Shown: in pieces, positions 1 through 8,350 of the stretch
Layout: each line of letters starts with the position of its first letter
Numbering within the stretch: the stretch's first letter is position 1
Source: an uncultured Clostridia bacterium
GTDB taxonomy: Bacteria > Bacillota > Clostridia > TANB77 > RGIG9151
Direction of reading: 5' to 3'
Assembly: GCA_934500865.1 (NCBI GenBank)
Contig: CAKSUD010000009.1
Location: 1 to 33,967, forward strand
Length of the DNA: 33,967 nucleotides
Notes under the pieces: model-generated
The model's input: the letters and a program-made list of their open reading frames with translations, nothing else
Told to the model about the DNA's origin: nothing
Database searches by the model: none
Translations under genes and position numbers: made by a program

Positions 1-1
1 T

Positions 2-931
2 TTTGATTTATCAGATGGGTCATTAAAAAGAGTTCTAGATAATAATGAAGAAGTAAGAAAAACCATTGCAAAGAGAGTATTTGGGGATTATAAAAATAAC
101 GAAACCGATTTTGACAAGATGCTAGAAAGAGCAATTAGACGTGGCGGAAAATATTTAGAAGAACTAAAAAAATTAAAAGACAATCCTGGGAAGGAAAATA
201 AGGAAAAAACATTAAAAATATTAGATGAAGTAAAGGAAGAAGAAATTGACGCGTATATTGGTCAAATAAAGGATTTTATAAGATTAAAACCAGAGGATCA
301 AAGAACGAGAATGATAAATCTCATTGTAGATGGCGTAAAAAGAACAGGAGAAAAAATTGATGTAACTCCAACAGAAAATTATAGCGAGAAGTTTCCTAAT
401 GGACAATTGCAAGTAACACCAAATGCTGAAGCGATTTTGGCAGGCCTTAGAGGACTTCTTATTGGAATGGAGAATGAAAGAAAGTTAGGAAAAATGGGAT
501 GTGAATTAGATTCGTTAGTTGAAACTTGCGCAAGATATGTATATAAAAACAAAGAAGAATTTGAGCACAAATGGCCATTTAGAAATTGGCAAAAGGATGA
601 AAATGGTAAAAAAACAGATTGGAAAGAACAAGTTACTTATGGTATAGCTCAAATGACAGATAGAAAGTTTAAAGAGTTTTGCCAAAGACTTATTAAAAGA
701 GAAGATGCAAAAGAAATATTTAGTAAAGTTAAATATAGAGATCCGAGAGATACAATATATATGAAAAAACATAAGGGTGAAAAACTTCCATATAGTATAT
801 ATGATTTTAGTACAAACGAAAGTATCGCAAGCGCTTTTGAAGTGGATGTAAATAGGAAATATCAAGAACCTATATATGTCCAAGAGGAAAACAAGAGAAA
901 AGATAGAAGAAGTGGCGGATTGGAAAAATAG
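2..931 (+). CDS. Unrecognised charged protein, 5' end outside window
   Basis: The reading frame is open from the first bases of the window to a TAG stop at 929-931, so about 309 C-terminal residues are visible and the true start lies upstream. An internal ATG at 119 has no ribosome binding site in front of it, so I do not take it as the start. The protein is soluble-looking, very rich in Lys and Glu, with no membrane segment or signal peptide in the visible part and a basic tail (KRKDRRSGG). A Trp-rich stretch (KWPFRNWQKDE, near the middle) and a few Cys residues are the only distinctive points. I do not recognise the family and assign no function. It converges on tdk and shares a terminator with it. 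Confidence 0.7.
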   Translation, partial: FDLSDGSLKRVLDNNEEVRKTIAKRVFGDYKNNETDFDKMLERAIRRGGKYLEELKKLKDNPGKENKEKTLKILDEVKEEEIDAYIGQIKDFIRLKPEDQRTRMINLIVDGVKRTGEKIDVTPTENYSEKFPNGQLQVTPNAEAILAGLRGLLIGMENERKLGKMGCELDSLVETCARYVYKNKEEFEHKWPFRNWQKDENGKKTDWKEQVTYGIAQMTDRKFKEFCQRLIKREDAKEIFSKVKYRDPRDTIYMKKHKGEKLPYSIYDFSTNESIASAFEVDVNRKYQEPIYVQEENKRKDRRSGGLEK

Positions 932-943
932 GTTAAAATAAAG

Positions 944-968
944 ACAGAGGCTTAAGCCTCTGTTTTTT
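944..968. terminator. Bidirectional terminator shared by convergent genes
   Basis: A perfectly self-complementary 20-base palindrome (944-963, core GAGGCTTAAGCCTC) is followed on the + strand by six T residues (963-968). On the - strand it is followed by TCTTTATTTT. It ends the partial gene on the + strand. It overlaps the last codons of tdk, whose TAA stop lies at 952-954 inside the palindrome. Confidence 0.85.
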
Positions 969-1524
969 GTACTCCTAAATTGCCTTCTGACCAATGTTTT
1001 CTACATAATCCTATGTACTTATCATTTGCACCTAATACTACTTGAGCACCAGTTTTTACAACTTCTCCATTTTTATTAAATCTAGCATTGTAAGTAGCTT
1101 TTTTCCCACACCAACAAATAGTTTTTATTTCTTCAATTGTATCAGCTGCTGCGAGTAAGGCGGCACTTCCTTCGAATAAATTGCCTTTAAAATCTGCTCT
1201 TAATCCATAACAAACAACAGGAATATTTAAATCATCTACTAGATGAATAATAAAATTTACTTGTTCTTTAGTTAAGAATTGAGCCTCATCTACAATTAAG
1301 CAAGAATATCCTTTGACTGTGTCTTCAGTGATTTCATCAAAAATTACACAAGGAGAAGAAAGTCCACAACGTGATTTTATAACTTTTTCTCCATCTCTGG
1401 TATCAATAGCAGGTTTTGCAATCAAAACCTTTTGGCCACGCTCTTCGTAATTGTATTTTACCATTAATGCATTTGCTGTTTTACTTGAACCCATTGCTCC
1501 ATATCTAAAATATAATTTTGCCAT
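952..1524 (-). CDS. tdk: Thymidine kinase (type II)
   Basis: Phosphorylates thymidine to dTMP with ATP in the cytoplasmic pyrimidine salvage pathway. The 190 residues match the usual length of the bacterial type II family. Visible motifs are a P-loop at residues 9-16 (GAMGSSKT, with Ser where the family usually has Gly), the DEAQF motif at 79-83 with Glu80 as likely catalytic base, and a zinc site made of Cys137, Cys139, Cys174 and His177. The ATG is preceded by GGGGAG at a normal distance. It lies downstream of two tRNA genes on the same strand, but a hairpin terminator (1585-1616) separates them, so it probably has its own weak promoter around 1535-1580. Its coding end lies within the shared terminator. 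Confidence 0.95.
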   Translation of the reverse strand: MAKLYFRYGAMGSSKTANALMVKYNYEERGQKVLIAKPAIDTRDGEKVIKSRCGLSSPCVIFDEITEDTVKGYSCLIVDEAQFLTKEQVNFIIHLVDDLNIPVVCYGLRADFKGNLFEGSAALLAAADTIEEIKTICWCGKKATYNARFNKNGEVVKTGAQVVLGANDKYIGLCRKHWSEGNLGVQKTEA

Positions 1525-1584
1525 ATCATATCACTCCCCAAAAAGTGTATCATAAATTTTCTAAAGAATGAATAGAACAAAAGA

Positions 1585-1616
1585 AAAAAGACAAATCTTT
1601 TTAGATTTGTCTTTTT
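1585..1616. terminator. Hairpin terminator between tRNA-Ser and tdk
   Basis: A 14-bp perfect stem (1585-1598 with 1603-1616) and a TTTT loop, flanked by A-runs and T-runs on both strands, can terminate in either direction. It lies directly after the CCA end of the tRNA-Ser(GCU) gene, so it most likely ends the tRNA transcript. Confidence 0.85.
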
Positions 1617-1707
1617 GGCGGAGAAGGCGGGATTCGAACCCGCGCTGCCCTTGCGAACACTAACAGTTTAGCAAACTGTCCCCTTCAACCTACTTGGGTA
1701 CTTCTCC
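1616..1707 (-). tRNA. tRNA-Ser (anticodon GCU)
   Basis: The - strand folds as a class II tRNA. The 7-bp acceptor stem is GGAGAAG with CTTCTCC, the discriminator base is G and CCA is encoded (1616-1618). The anticodon loop TTGCTAA on an ACAGT/ACTGT stem gives anticodon GCU, which reads AGC and AGU. A long variable arm is present and the T-arm contains GGTTCGAATCC. Both the long variable arm and the anticodon indicate serine. Confidence 0.95.
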
Positions 1708-1748
1708 AAACTGAAAATTAAAAGCTGGATATTTCCAACTTTATAAAA

Positions 1749-1835
1749 TGGCGGAGAGGGTGAGATTCGAACTCACGGCTCTTACGAGTCACTAGTTTTC
1801 AAGACTAGCTCCTTAAACCGCTCGGACACCTCTCC
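1749..1835 (-). tRNA. tRNA-Ser (anticodon UGA)
   Basis: Class II tRNA on the - strand with acceptor stem GGAGAGG/CCTCTCC, encoded CCA (1749-1751), anticodon loop CTTGAAA on a CTAGT/ACTAG stem (anticodon UGA, reading UCN codons), a long variable arm and a T-arm with GAGTTCGAATCTC. It lies 41 bases upstream of tRNA-Ser(GCU) in the direction of transcription, so the two are probably co-transcribed. Confidence 0.95.
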
Positions 1836-1854
1836 ATATATTCGAACCTTTCTT

Positions 1855-1883
1855 AATATAACACGAATTAACATACTTGTCAA
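1855..1883 (-). promoter_or_regulatory. Promoter of the tRNA-Ser pair
   Basis: On the - strand TTGACA (1878-1883) and TATATT (1855-1860) are separated by exactly 17 bases and lie about 20 bases upstream of the mature tRNA-Ser(UGA) 5' end. This fits a housekeeping sigma-A promoter. It is back to back with the pilus operon promoter at 1927. Confidence 0.8.
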
Positions 1884-1926
1884 GCACGAAAAAAATATTT
1901 TTTATTGGAAAATTTTGAAAAAACTA

Positions 1927-1955
1927 TTGACAGTATATTACATATATTGTAAATT
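1927..1955 (+). promoter_or_regulatory. Promoter of the pilus operon
   Basis: TTGACA (1927-1932), a 17-base spacer and TAAATT (1950-1955) form a good sigma-A-type promoter about 40 bases upstream of the first pilus gene. No other convincing promoter is visible until after 12804, so it probably drives the whole operon. The -10 element overlaps the left arm of the inverted repeat at 1942-1976. Confidence 0.7.
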
Positions 1956-1976
1956 AATATCAGATTTACAATATAT
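1942..1976. repeat. 13-bp perfect inverted repeat, likely operator of the pilus operon
   Basis: ATATATTGTAAAT (1942-1954) is repeated inverted as ATTTACAATATAT (1964-1976) with a 9-base spacer. In addition TATATTACA occurs directly repeated at 1934-1942 and 1972-1980. The left arm covers the -10 element and the right arm lies in the early transcribed region, just before the ribosome binding site. This placement suits a repressor site, or an RNA hairpin that masks translation. No regulator gene is adjacent. Confidence 0.6.
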
Positions 1977-1993
1977 TACATTGGAGGCAAGAA

Positions 1994-3292
1994 ATGAGAA
2001 AAATTCTGTCGGCAGTTGGAAGTGATGTTATTAGAGATCTTTTGAGTGAATATGGGGTGATGGCTGATATTCCGTATCAAGAGGGAGTAATAGAAGCGAT
2101 AAAAAGAGATTTCATAGATGTTTTAATTGTTTATGCTAATTTAGAAGGCGATATGGACAAGTATATGTTTATAGAAAAAATAAGAGAAATAGATTCCAAA
2201 ATTGAAATATTTGTAATTATTGATGAAGAGGATGACAATTATAAAAATTATTTATTTAGAAAAGGAATATTTAATATTTTTGTTAATGAAAAAACATCAA
2301 AAGAGGAATTGATAAATGCCATAAATAATGATAATGCAAATAAGCCACATAAATTCGATTTAAGGCAAAAAAAATCATACCACAGCAAACTAATCGAAAA
2401 TAAAAAAAGAATTGAAAATAGGCCTAATTTGATGCCACGTTTTCAAAGGCAACAAATAGTAAGTTTTACTGGAATGGGTTCTACCGGAAAAACTACTATT
2501 GCTACACAGCTTGGAATATTAATTGCTAAAAATTCGAGAGCTAAAGTTTTACTTATAGACTTTGACACTATAAATTCTGGAATGAATCAATTTCTAGGTG
2601 TGAAAAGAGCACCGCAAAATCCTGAATATATATTGCCACCGGATAAAAATTCCGGAATAAATTATATGATAGATGCGATTGATAAAAGAACTTTTGATTC
2701 GAATTTGTTTGAAAAGTATGTCCAAAAAACAAAATATTTTTCAAATTTAGATGTATTAACCGGAAATAAATCTCTGTTTGTATGTGAAAAAGTATTAAAT
2801 ACAGAGTATTATACGCGAATATTAGAAAAGGCCAAAGAACTTTATGACTTCATAATTATAGATACATCTTCGAATGTGTTTGTAGATGCTACTCAATTTT
2901 CTTTATTAAATTCAAATGTAATTTTTTATGTAACAGAGGCAACTAATATCTCTTTTGAAAGGACATTCAGAGCTCTAAAGGAAGTCTTTCCGGTATGGGG
3001 TATTAATAATAGCAAAATAAAATTAATAATAAACAAATATCATAAAAATTCACCTTCAAAACTGGTAATAAATGAGATGATGAAAGACATCCCAATCGCG
3101 GGATACATAAGCTTTTCAGGGGAATATGATGAATGCTTAAATAGTGGGAAACCATATGTGTTAAATAATGAGACAGAGTATGTTGAATTACTTGAACAAC
3201 TAAATATTATTGCTAAGGAAAATCCTATAAAAAAGCTCAAAAGTAAGTGCTTAAGCTACTTTTTTAGAATGGAGGGTGAAGAAAAATGTTAA
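1994..3292 (+). CDS. TadZ/CpaE-like pilus assembly ATPase with pseudo-receiver domain
   Basis: In Tad pilus systems this family (MinD/ParA fold) localises the secretion machine at the membrane. Residues 1-110 look like a response-regulator receiver, but the usual phospho-Asp position reads VYANLEG, so it is probably not phosphorylated. After a basic linker the ParA-like domain begins near 153, with a P-loop GMGSTGKTT at 160-168 that lacks the leading Lys of typical ParA proteins. LLIDFD follows at 186-191 and IIIDTSS at about 287-293. The start has TTGGAGG 6 bases upstream. It is the first gene of the operon and overlaps the next gene by 7 bases, which suggests coupled translation with the CpaF motor. 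Confidence 0.85.
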   Translation: MRKILSAVGSDVIRDLLSEYGVMADIPYQEGVIEAIKRDFIDVLIVYANLEGDMDKYMFIEKIREIDSKIEIFVIIDEEDDNYKNYLFRKGIFNIFVNEKTSKEELINAINNDNANKPHKFDLRQKKSYHSKLIENKKRIENRPNLMPRFQRQQIVSFTGMGSTGKTTIATQLGILIAKNSRAKVLLIDFDTINSGMNQFLGVKRAPQNPEYILPPDKNSGINYMIDAIDKRTFDSNLFEKYVQKTKYFSNLDVLTGNKSLFVCEKVLNTEYYTRILEKAKELYDFIIIDTSSNVFVDATQFSLLNSNVIFYVTEATNISFERTFRALKEVFPVWGINNSKIKLIINKYHKNSPSKLVINEMMKDIPIAGYISFSGEYDECLNSGKPYVLNNETEYVELLEQLNIIAKENPIKKLKSKCLSYFFRMEGEEKC

Positions 3293-4563
3293 TAGATCCA
3301 TATAAATCTGTAAATAAAAACGTAAGGGTGGAAAAAATGATTACAAGAACAGATAAAATTGTAAACGAAGTAATAGATTTCTTAATCGAAAACTATTCTG
3401 AAATACTGGGTACATCTGCGTTTGACACGAAAAATAGAATTTCTGCCGAAAAAATTATAAGGGAGAAATTGATAAAAGATTATAACTATGGAAATTATGA
3501 TACTGAGGAATTGGTGAAAAATATTTTAGATAGAATATTCGGTTACCATATACTCCAAAAGTATATTGAGGATACATCCGTAAGCGATATTAGAGCTATA
3601 AAGTGGAATAGTATATATGTTATGCGAGATGGAAAGTGGACAAAAGTAGAAGACACTTTTTCAAATGAGGCGGAATTTTATAATTTTGTTAGATATTGCA
3701 TACTCAAAAATAACGGCAAAATTACCCATGAACAGCCAATCGCAGTGGTTTCTGACAAAAATAATCATCTGAGAATTGAGGCTGGAATTTCGCCTGTGAA
3801 TATTGTTTCTCCAAGTTTAGTAATAAGAATACATAGACCGGAAAAACGATTAGGGCTTAGTGAGTTGTGCCTTGATAAGGGAATGATGAATGTAGAAATG
3901 AGAGATTTCTTAAAGAAAGCTGTAATTGCAGGTTGTAACATTATTATTGCCGGAAAAGGTGGTTCTGGGAAAACTACTCTACTAAGAGCTTGCATTGATG
4001 AAATCCCGGATACTGTTTCTATAACTTCAAATGAAGAAACTGCTGAATTATACAGTAGTCATGGAAATATTATACAAAGGGAAATAGTAAAAAATCGTTT
4101 AACCGGAAATATACTTCTAGAGGATTTAACTAAGCATTCTTTAGTAATGAGTAATGATGCCATTGTAATAGGCGAATTAAAAGGAGCGGAAGCAATGGCC
4201 TTCTTTGACGGCATAAGTACAGGGCATATAGGTTATGCTACTGTTCACTCAGAAAGTGCGGAATTAGTGCTAGACAGGTTAGTTACACTAATGAAAAGAG
4301 ATAGCCTCGCTCAGCAATATACAGATAAGTATCTAAAGGATATACTGGCTCAATCAATAGATTTAATAATATATATGAAAAATTTTAAGGTGTATGAAAT
4401 TTGTCAGATAGATTTTTCATATGAAAAAGGGATTAGATATAGAAAATTGTTTGAGTATAGGTATAAGGAATTAGAAAATGGTGAAATTAGCGAGGATTTT
4501 GAGAAAATTAAAGAAGTGGATGGAAAAGTAAGAAGAAAAATAAGAGTAATTTTGGAGAATTAA
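3286..4563 (+). CDS. CpaF/TadA-like pilus assembly ATPase
   Basis: Hexameric type II/IV secretion ATPase expected to power Tad/Flp pilus assembly from the cytoplasmic face of the membrane. The N-terminal domain (about 1-190) contains the usual family segment ending in SLVIRIHRPE. Walker A is GKGGSGKTT (223-231), the Walker B region is DAIVIGELKGAEA (291-303), and the His box is STGHIGYATVHS (311-322). The order and spacing are those of CpaF, and the length of 425 residues is typical. It overlaps the upstream TadZ-like gene and is followed one base later by TadB. The Glu in GELKG probably serves as catalytic base. Confidence 0.95.
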   Translation: MLIDPYKSVNKNVRVEKMITRTDKIVNEVIDFLIENYSEILGTSAFDTKNRISAEKIIREKLIKDYNYGNYDTEELVKNILDRIFGYHILQKYIEDTSVSDIRAIKWNSIYVMRDGKWTKVEDTFSNEAEFYNFVRYCILKNNGKITHEQPIAVVSDKNNHLRIEAGISPVNIVSPSLVIRIHRPEKRLGLSELCLDKGMMNVEMRDFLKKAVIAGCNIIIAGKGGSGKTTLLRACIDEIPDTVSITSNEETAELYSSHGNIIQREIVKNRLTGNILLEDLTKHSLVMSNDAIVIGELKGAEAMAFFDGISTGHIGYATVHSESAELVLDRLVTLMKRDSLAQQYTDKYLKDILAQSIDLIIYMKNFKVYEICQIDFSYEKGIRYRKLFEYRYKELENGEISEDFEKIKEVDGKVRRKIRVILEN

Positions 4564-4564
4564 T

Positions 4565-5455
4565 ATGATATTTTTAATAACATTTATTAAATTTCTTATA
4601 GTATTTTCTGCTGCATTTTGCATTGTGAATAATTTTGAAAGCAAGGATACATCAGTGTTACACACGAATTGGCATAAAAAAGTGAATCATTTTTCTATGC
4701 AGAAAATGTCTGGGCTAGAAAAGTATTTTAAGAAAATTTCAATACCATTTAATGAGATAACATTGGGAATTGTCTTTGGAATTGGAATGGGTGCATTTTT
4801 GCTTGTATTACTTATTAGTAACTATCTTTTTGATAACTTGATAGTTAGGTACATAATATCGCTTCCTTTTCTTGCATCTGGGATTGTTGCATTAGAAATA
4901 ATTGCGGAAAAAAAGCAAGAAAAGTTAGAAGATGGACTTAGTGATTTTTTTATTCAATTAAAGTCTGCACTAAAGGTAAATACGGAAATAATAGAAGCTT
5001 TGAGGAAAATACAAAATAACATACTTGAGCCATTTTCAACATATACAAAGCAAATGTTAAATGAAATTAATGCCGGTAAGTTACCTGAAGAAGCTTTAGA
5101 AAGCTTTGCCAGTAAGATAGGTATTGAAAAATTCTCTTTTTATATAAATAACGTTAGGTATTGTCACATATATGGAGGGAATATATATCTTCTTACCCAA
5201 AAGACACAAGAAGTCATAAATGAAGCAATAAAGCAGAAAAAGAAAAGGAAAACGGAAACAAAGGCTGCTTGCACAGTTCTCTATATACTTATAATAATAG
5301 ATTTCTATATGTATTTTTCGTTTATAGCATCAAACCAGTATTACTTGCACTTAATGAATGAAACATTTATAGGACAAGCAATAGTAAATATAAATTTTAT
5401 ATGCGTTTGGATAATGATATGGTTATCTAAAGCAATTAAAAAATTGGATTATTAG
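4565..5455 (+). CDS. TadB-like pilus platform membrane protein
   Basis: This protein has an N-terminal hydrophobic segment (residues 1-20), a second pair of membrane segments at roughly 70-115, a cytoplasmic GspF-like (T2SSF) segment around 120-225 and C-terminal membrane segments at about 235-290. That is the usual architecture of TadB. The T2SSF stretch (LEDGLSDFFIQLKSALKVN ... YGGNIYLLTQKTQEVINEAI) supports the call. The start is one base after the CpaF stop and uses TTGGAG within the CpaF coding end. With TadC it should form the inner-membrane platform on which the motor acts. Confidence 0.85.
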   Translation: MIFLITFIKFLIVFSAAFCIVNNFESKDTSVLHTNWHKKVNHFSMQKMSGLEKYFKKISIPFNEITLGIVFGIGMGAFLLVLLISNYLFDNLIVRYIISLPFLASGIVALEIIAEKKQEKLEDGLSDFFIQLKSALKVNTEIIEALRKIQNNILEPFSTYTKQMLNEINAGKLPEEALESFASKIGIEKFSFYINNVRYCHIYGGNIYLLTQKTQEVINEAIKQKKKRKTETKAACTVLYILIIIDFYMYFSFIASNQYYLHLMNETFIGQAIVNINFICVWIMIWLSKAIKKLDY

Positions 5456-5464
5456 GAGATAACA

Positions 5465-6214
5465 ATGATTTTATTACTAAAAATTATGCTTATAGTTTGC
5501 TTAATAATAGTGAGTTTACGAACTACAGCCATTATAGTAGCTAATAAAATAAAGCAGAGAATTTGTAATGACGAAATTAAATCAAAAGTAAAATTTAATT
5601 TCAAAAATAGTTATATACTCAGAAGTATAATTGCATTTGTAATATGCATAATATCGTTAATCTGTGGAAATGGACTTATAAGAAGTTTAATTTGTGGAGT
5701 TATAACTTTTGTTTTAATTTTTGGTTATGAAAGAATTCAAAATAATTCTATAAAAAAGCAGGTATTACAAGACTTATTAAATGTAGTTGAGTGTTTAAGA
5801 GTACAAATATCATCAGGTATTTCACTAGATATTGCCCTTAGAAATATTCAAAATTTGTGTAAGAATAAATCATTTTCACAAGAACTGGCTAATTTATATT
5901 TAGAATACCAATTATCTAAGTTTACAGTCAATAATTCTGCAAAAGAACTACAGCATAAGTTTGACTATCCGGAAATAAGAATGTTTGTCTCTGCAATAAA
6001 TCAGCAAACTCAGAGTACATCTGCACTTGAAGCATTTGACAACTTGATAGAAGTTTTAAAAGATAAATATATAGGATATATGGAAGATGTAACGAGGTCG
6101 AAATCAGTAATTATGATAATTGGTGTTTGTATAGTGGTGTTGAATTTAGCTGCTATGAGTGTATATCCGTTAATTATGGAGGCAAATGAAGCATTAAAGG
6201 TAATGCTTAAATAA
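5465..6214 (+). CDS. TadC-like pilus platform membrane protein
   Basis: At 249 residues this is a second T2SSF/GspF-type protein, paired with TadB as in other Tad loci. It has an N-terminal membrane segment (about 1-25), a pair at roughly 55-90, a cytoplasmic middle with LLNVVECLRVQISSGISLD and a C-terminal membrane segment at about 215-240. The AGGAG at 5455-5459 gives a well-placed start. Identification rests on topology, the T2SSF-like segment and position after TadB. Individual residues are diverged. Confidence 0.8.
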   Translation: MILLLKIMLIVCLIIVSLRTTAIIVANKIKQRICNDEIKSKVKFNFKNSYILRSIIAFVICIISLICGNGLIRSLICGVITFVLIFGYERIQNNSIKKQVLQDLLNVVECLRVQISSGISLDIALRNIQNLCKNKSFSQELANLYLEYQLSKFTVNNSAKELQHKFDYPEIRMFVSAINQQTQSTSALEAFDNLIEVLKDKYIGYMEDVTRSKSVIMIIGVCIVVLNLAAMSVYPLIMEANEALKVMLK

Positions 6215-6264
6215 CGAAACATAATGGGACCGGCATATGTAAATAAATTTTAGGAGGAATTAAA

Positions 6265-6486
6265 ATGAAAAACAATATAAAAAAATTAGTAAAAGAAAAT
6301 AAAGGTGGCTCAGAAATAACACAATCTTTATTGTTAATTGGTGTTGCAATATCTTTGGTATTAACAGTATTTTTTCCTGGACTTAGGAAAGTTTTCAATG
6401 GTGTAACAGATAGCATGAACTCTTGGTTAAAGAGTTCTGCGCAGCAGATATTTGACGTTAGTGTTCCATCAAGTACAGAGGGGTAA
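6265..6486 (+). CDS. Flp-like major pilin candidate
   Basis: A 73-residue protein with a short basic N-terminus (KKLVKENKGGS), one long hydrophobic segment (about residues 20-42) and a small amphipathic C-terminal part ending VPSSTEG. This is the layout of Flp pilins, in which a prepilin peptidase cuts just before the hydrophobic helix. The likely cut is within KGG/SE, leaving Glu near position +2 rather than the classical +5. TAGGAGG lies 7 bases before the ATG. A 50-base gap separates it from tadC. It is followed by the CpaB-like gene after 2 bases. No prepilin peptidase is encoded in the window, so processing must depend on a gene elsewhere. Confidence 0.75.
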   Translation: MKNNIKKLVKENKGGSEITQSLLLIGVAISLVLTVFFPGLRKVFNGVTDSMNSWLKSSAQQIFDVSVPSSTEG

Positions 6487-6488
6487 TT

Positions 6489-7163
6489 ATGAAAAGGATA
6501 AATATAACTGTGATTTCAGTAATAATTGCTGCTTGCTTGTTTGTTATTTTAACAATACTTCAAAATAAGTTAGTAAATGATGAACCAACAGCAAAGGTAT
6601 TAGTGTCAAATGTAGATGTAAAGCCGGATACAGAGCTTAAGCCTGAATGGTTTAGTGAGACTATTGTACCATTAAAATTAGCCATAAGTAATAGTGTGAT
6701 AAGCTCAACAGAAGATATAAATGGAAAATACGCTAAAGAAATAATTAATAAAGGACAGATATTATTTAAACAAGATATAGGAAGCGAAGAAGAATTAAAA
6801 ATAATAAATGCTCCTGAAGGTATAGAAAAAATAGCAATTGAAATAAAAAATCCCCAGAATGCAATAGCATATCAAGTAAAGCCGAAAGATAGAATACATC
6901 TGTATTTCAGCGGTAGATACGGTGCAATAAAAGAAAGTATAGCACAATTTGGATTAGAGAATGTAAGTAAAAACGATAATTCTATGTATACAACTTGTTT
7001 ATTAAAGGATATCCCGATACTCGGAATATATGATGAAGCGGGAAAAAGCATAGAAAGCGATAAATTTACACGGCTTGATACTGTTGTTATAGGTGTAGAT
7101 AGCCAAATGGCGAAAATCATAAATAATTTGCGAAATCAAGGAACTTTCGATTTAACAAAATAA
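6489..7163 (+). CDS. CpaB/RcpC-like SAF-domain pilus protein
   Basis: 224 residues with an N-terminal membrane anchor (about 6-25). A SAF-like domain follows at roughly 35-105, with the typical pattern 'VLVSNVDVKPDTELKPEWF ... INKGQILFKQDIG'. The C-terminal half is a beta-rich region resembling the RcpC/CpaB domain (AIEIKNPQNAIAYQVKPKDRI). In Gram-negatives CpaB works with the outer-membrane secretin. Here there is no secretin, so the protein probably acts outside the membrane, for example in the wall zone around the pilus. GAGGGG in the pilin stop region is its ribosome binding site. Confidence 0.8.
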   Translation: MKRINITVISVIIAACLFVILTILQNKLVNDEPTAKVLVSNVDVKPDTELKPEWFSETIVPLKLAISNSVISSTEDINGKYAKEIINKGQILFKQDIGSEEELKIINAPEGIEKIAIEIKNPQNAIAYQVKPKDRIHLYFSGRYGAIKESIAQFGLENVSKNDNSMYTTCLLKDIPILGIYDEAGKSIESDKFTRLDTVVIGVDSQMAKIINNLRNQGTFDLTK

Positions 7164-7173
7164 TGGAGGGAAA

Positions 7174-8349
7174 ATGAAAAAGATAATTTTTATAATATGT
7201 ATTATTGCTAATCTGTGCTGTTATTCATATGCATATACAGATATAGATTCAGCTCATTGGGCATATAGTTCAGTAAATAAACTGACTGAGCAAGGTATCT
7301 TAAGTGGATATCCTGATGGTAAGTTTAATCCAAATGATAAAATGACAATAGCTGAGTTCTTAGCTGTACTTATAAAGATAATGGCCTACAAAGCTGATGT
7401 ATCCACGGATTCACCACATTGGGCACAAGGCTATATTGATTATGCAATAGAAAATAAGATTGTTAATATGGACGATTACGTAGCCTTTAATCCGGACGAG
7501 TATATAACGAGATTAGAAATATGCAAGATGATTATTAATAGTTTTGAAAGCACCAAGAATGCTTATGTGAGTACATTAGGCACAACTTTTTTAGACATAT
7601 CATCACAAAATTATGAAGAGCAAAGAATTGCTAAAATATTAAAGGAAATAGGCATTTTATCGGGATATCCGGACGGAACAGTAGGGTTTGATAAGATGTC
7701 TACAAGAGCCGAGATAAGTTGCTTTATGAATTTAGTAAAAGAAAAAATAAACAAACTAAAGTACTATAGGTCCGATGTTACTTATGAAGATAATATAGCT
7801 AAATTTAATGTTAGAGATAAAGACATATTGCTTAGAAAATATGAATTTGCAAGTGATAACGAGTATTGTGATACGATTATAACTAACATACAGATGTTTG
7901 AATTTGATAGGGCTAATGAAACTAAATATAAAGAAACTTTTTCTAAGCTTTTTAATAGTGAACATCCATATGCAAAGTATCGTCAAAACTTTGGAGAAGG
8001 CAATTACGTTATAGCAATCGATTTAAAAACAATTAACAATACAGAAAAATATAAGGTATTAACGGGATATCAGTTTGTCAATTTGTTTTTTCAGGAAGAA
8101 GACATATATATAATTGATTCGTTTGATATTGATGAAATTATTGAACAATTAGGTTCAAACATATATATAGGGACAAACGTGTCACCGGCTGAGATTAAGG
8201 ATACATCAGCATTCTACGTGTTAAATAAGCTTCCACGCGAGAAATTCTTAATAAGTAGACCGCTTACTACTTTATATGATGCAAATACATTAGAACAGAT
8301 AGACGTTTCTTCATTTCATTCCGCAATAATTTATATAAAGGAGGAGTAA
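7174..8349 (+). CDS. SLH-domain exported protein of the pilus operon
   Basis: The protein starts with a signal peptide (about 1-20, ending SYAYTDID). Three SLH repeats follow at about 21-68, 78-127 and 137-187. Recognisable motifs are HWAYSSVNKL, GILSGYPDGKFNP and TRAEI. SLH triplets bind pyruvylated wall polymers in Gram-positive bacteria. The rest (about 190-391) is an unrecognised domain with mixed alpha/beta character. TGGAGGG gives the start, and the stop is followed after one base by the next gene, so it is firmly inside the pilus operon. I infer that it anchors part of the pilus machine, or the partner encoded next, to the cell wall. Confidence 0.85.
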   Translation: MKKIIFIICIIANLCCYSYAYTDIDSAHWAYSSVNKLTEQGILSGYPDGKFNPNDKMTIAEFLAVLIKIMAYKADVSTDSPHWAQGYIDYAIENKIVNMDDYVAFNPDEYITRLEICKMIINSFESTKNAYVSTLGTTFLDISSQNYEEQRIAKILKEIGILSGYPDGTVGFDKMSTRAEISCFMNLVKEKINKLKYYRSDVTYEDNIAKFNVRDKDILLRKYEFASDNEYCDTIITNIQMFEFDRANETKYKETFSKLFNSEHPYAKYRQNFGEGNYVIAIDLKTINNTEKYKVLTGYQFVNLFFQEEDIYIIDSFDIDEIIEQLGSNIYIGTNVSPAEIKDTSAFYVLNKLPREKFLISRPLTTLYDANTLEQIDVSSFHSAIIYIKEE

Positions 8350-8350
8350 A

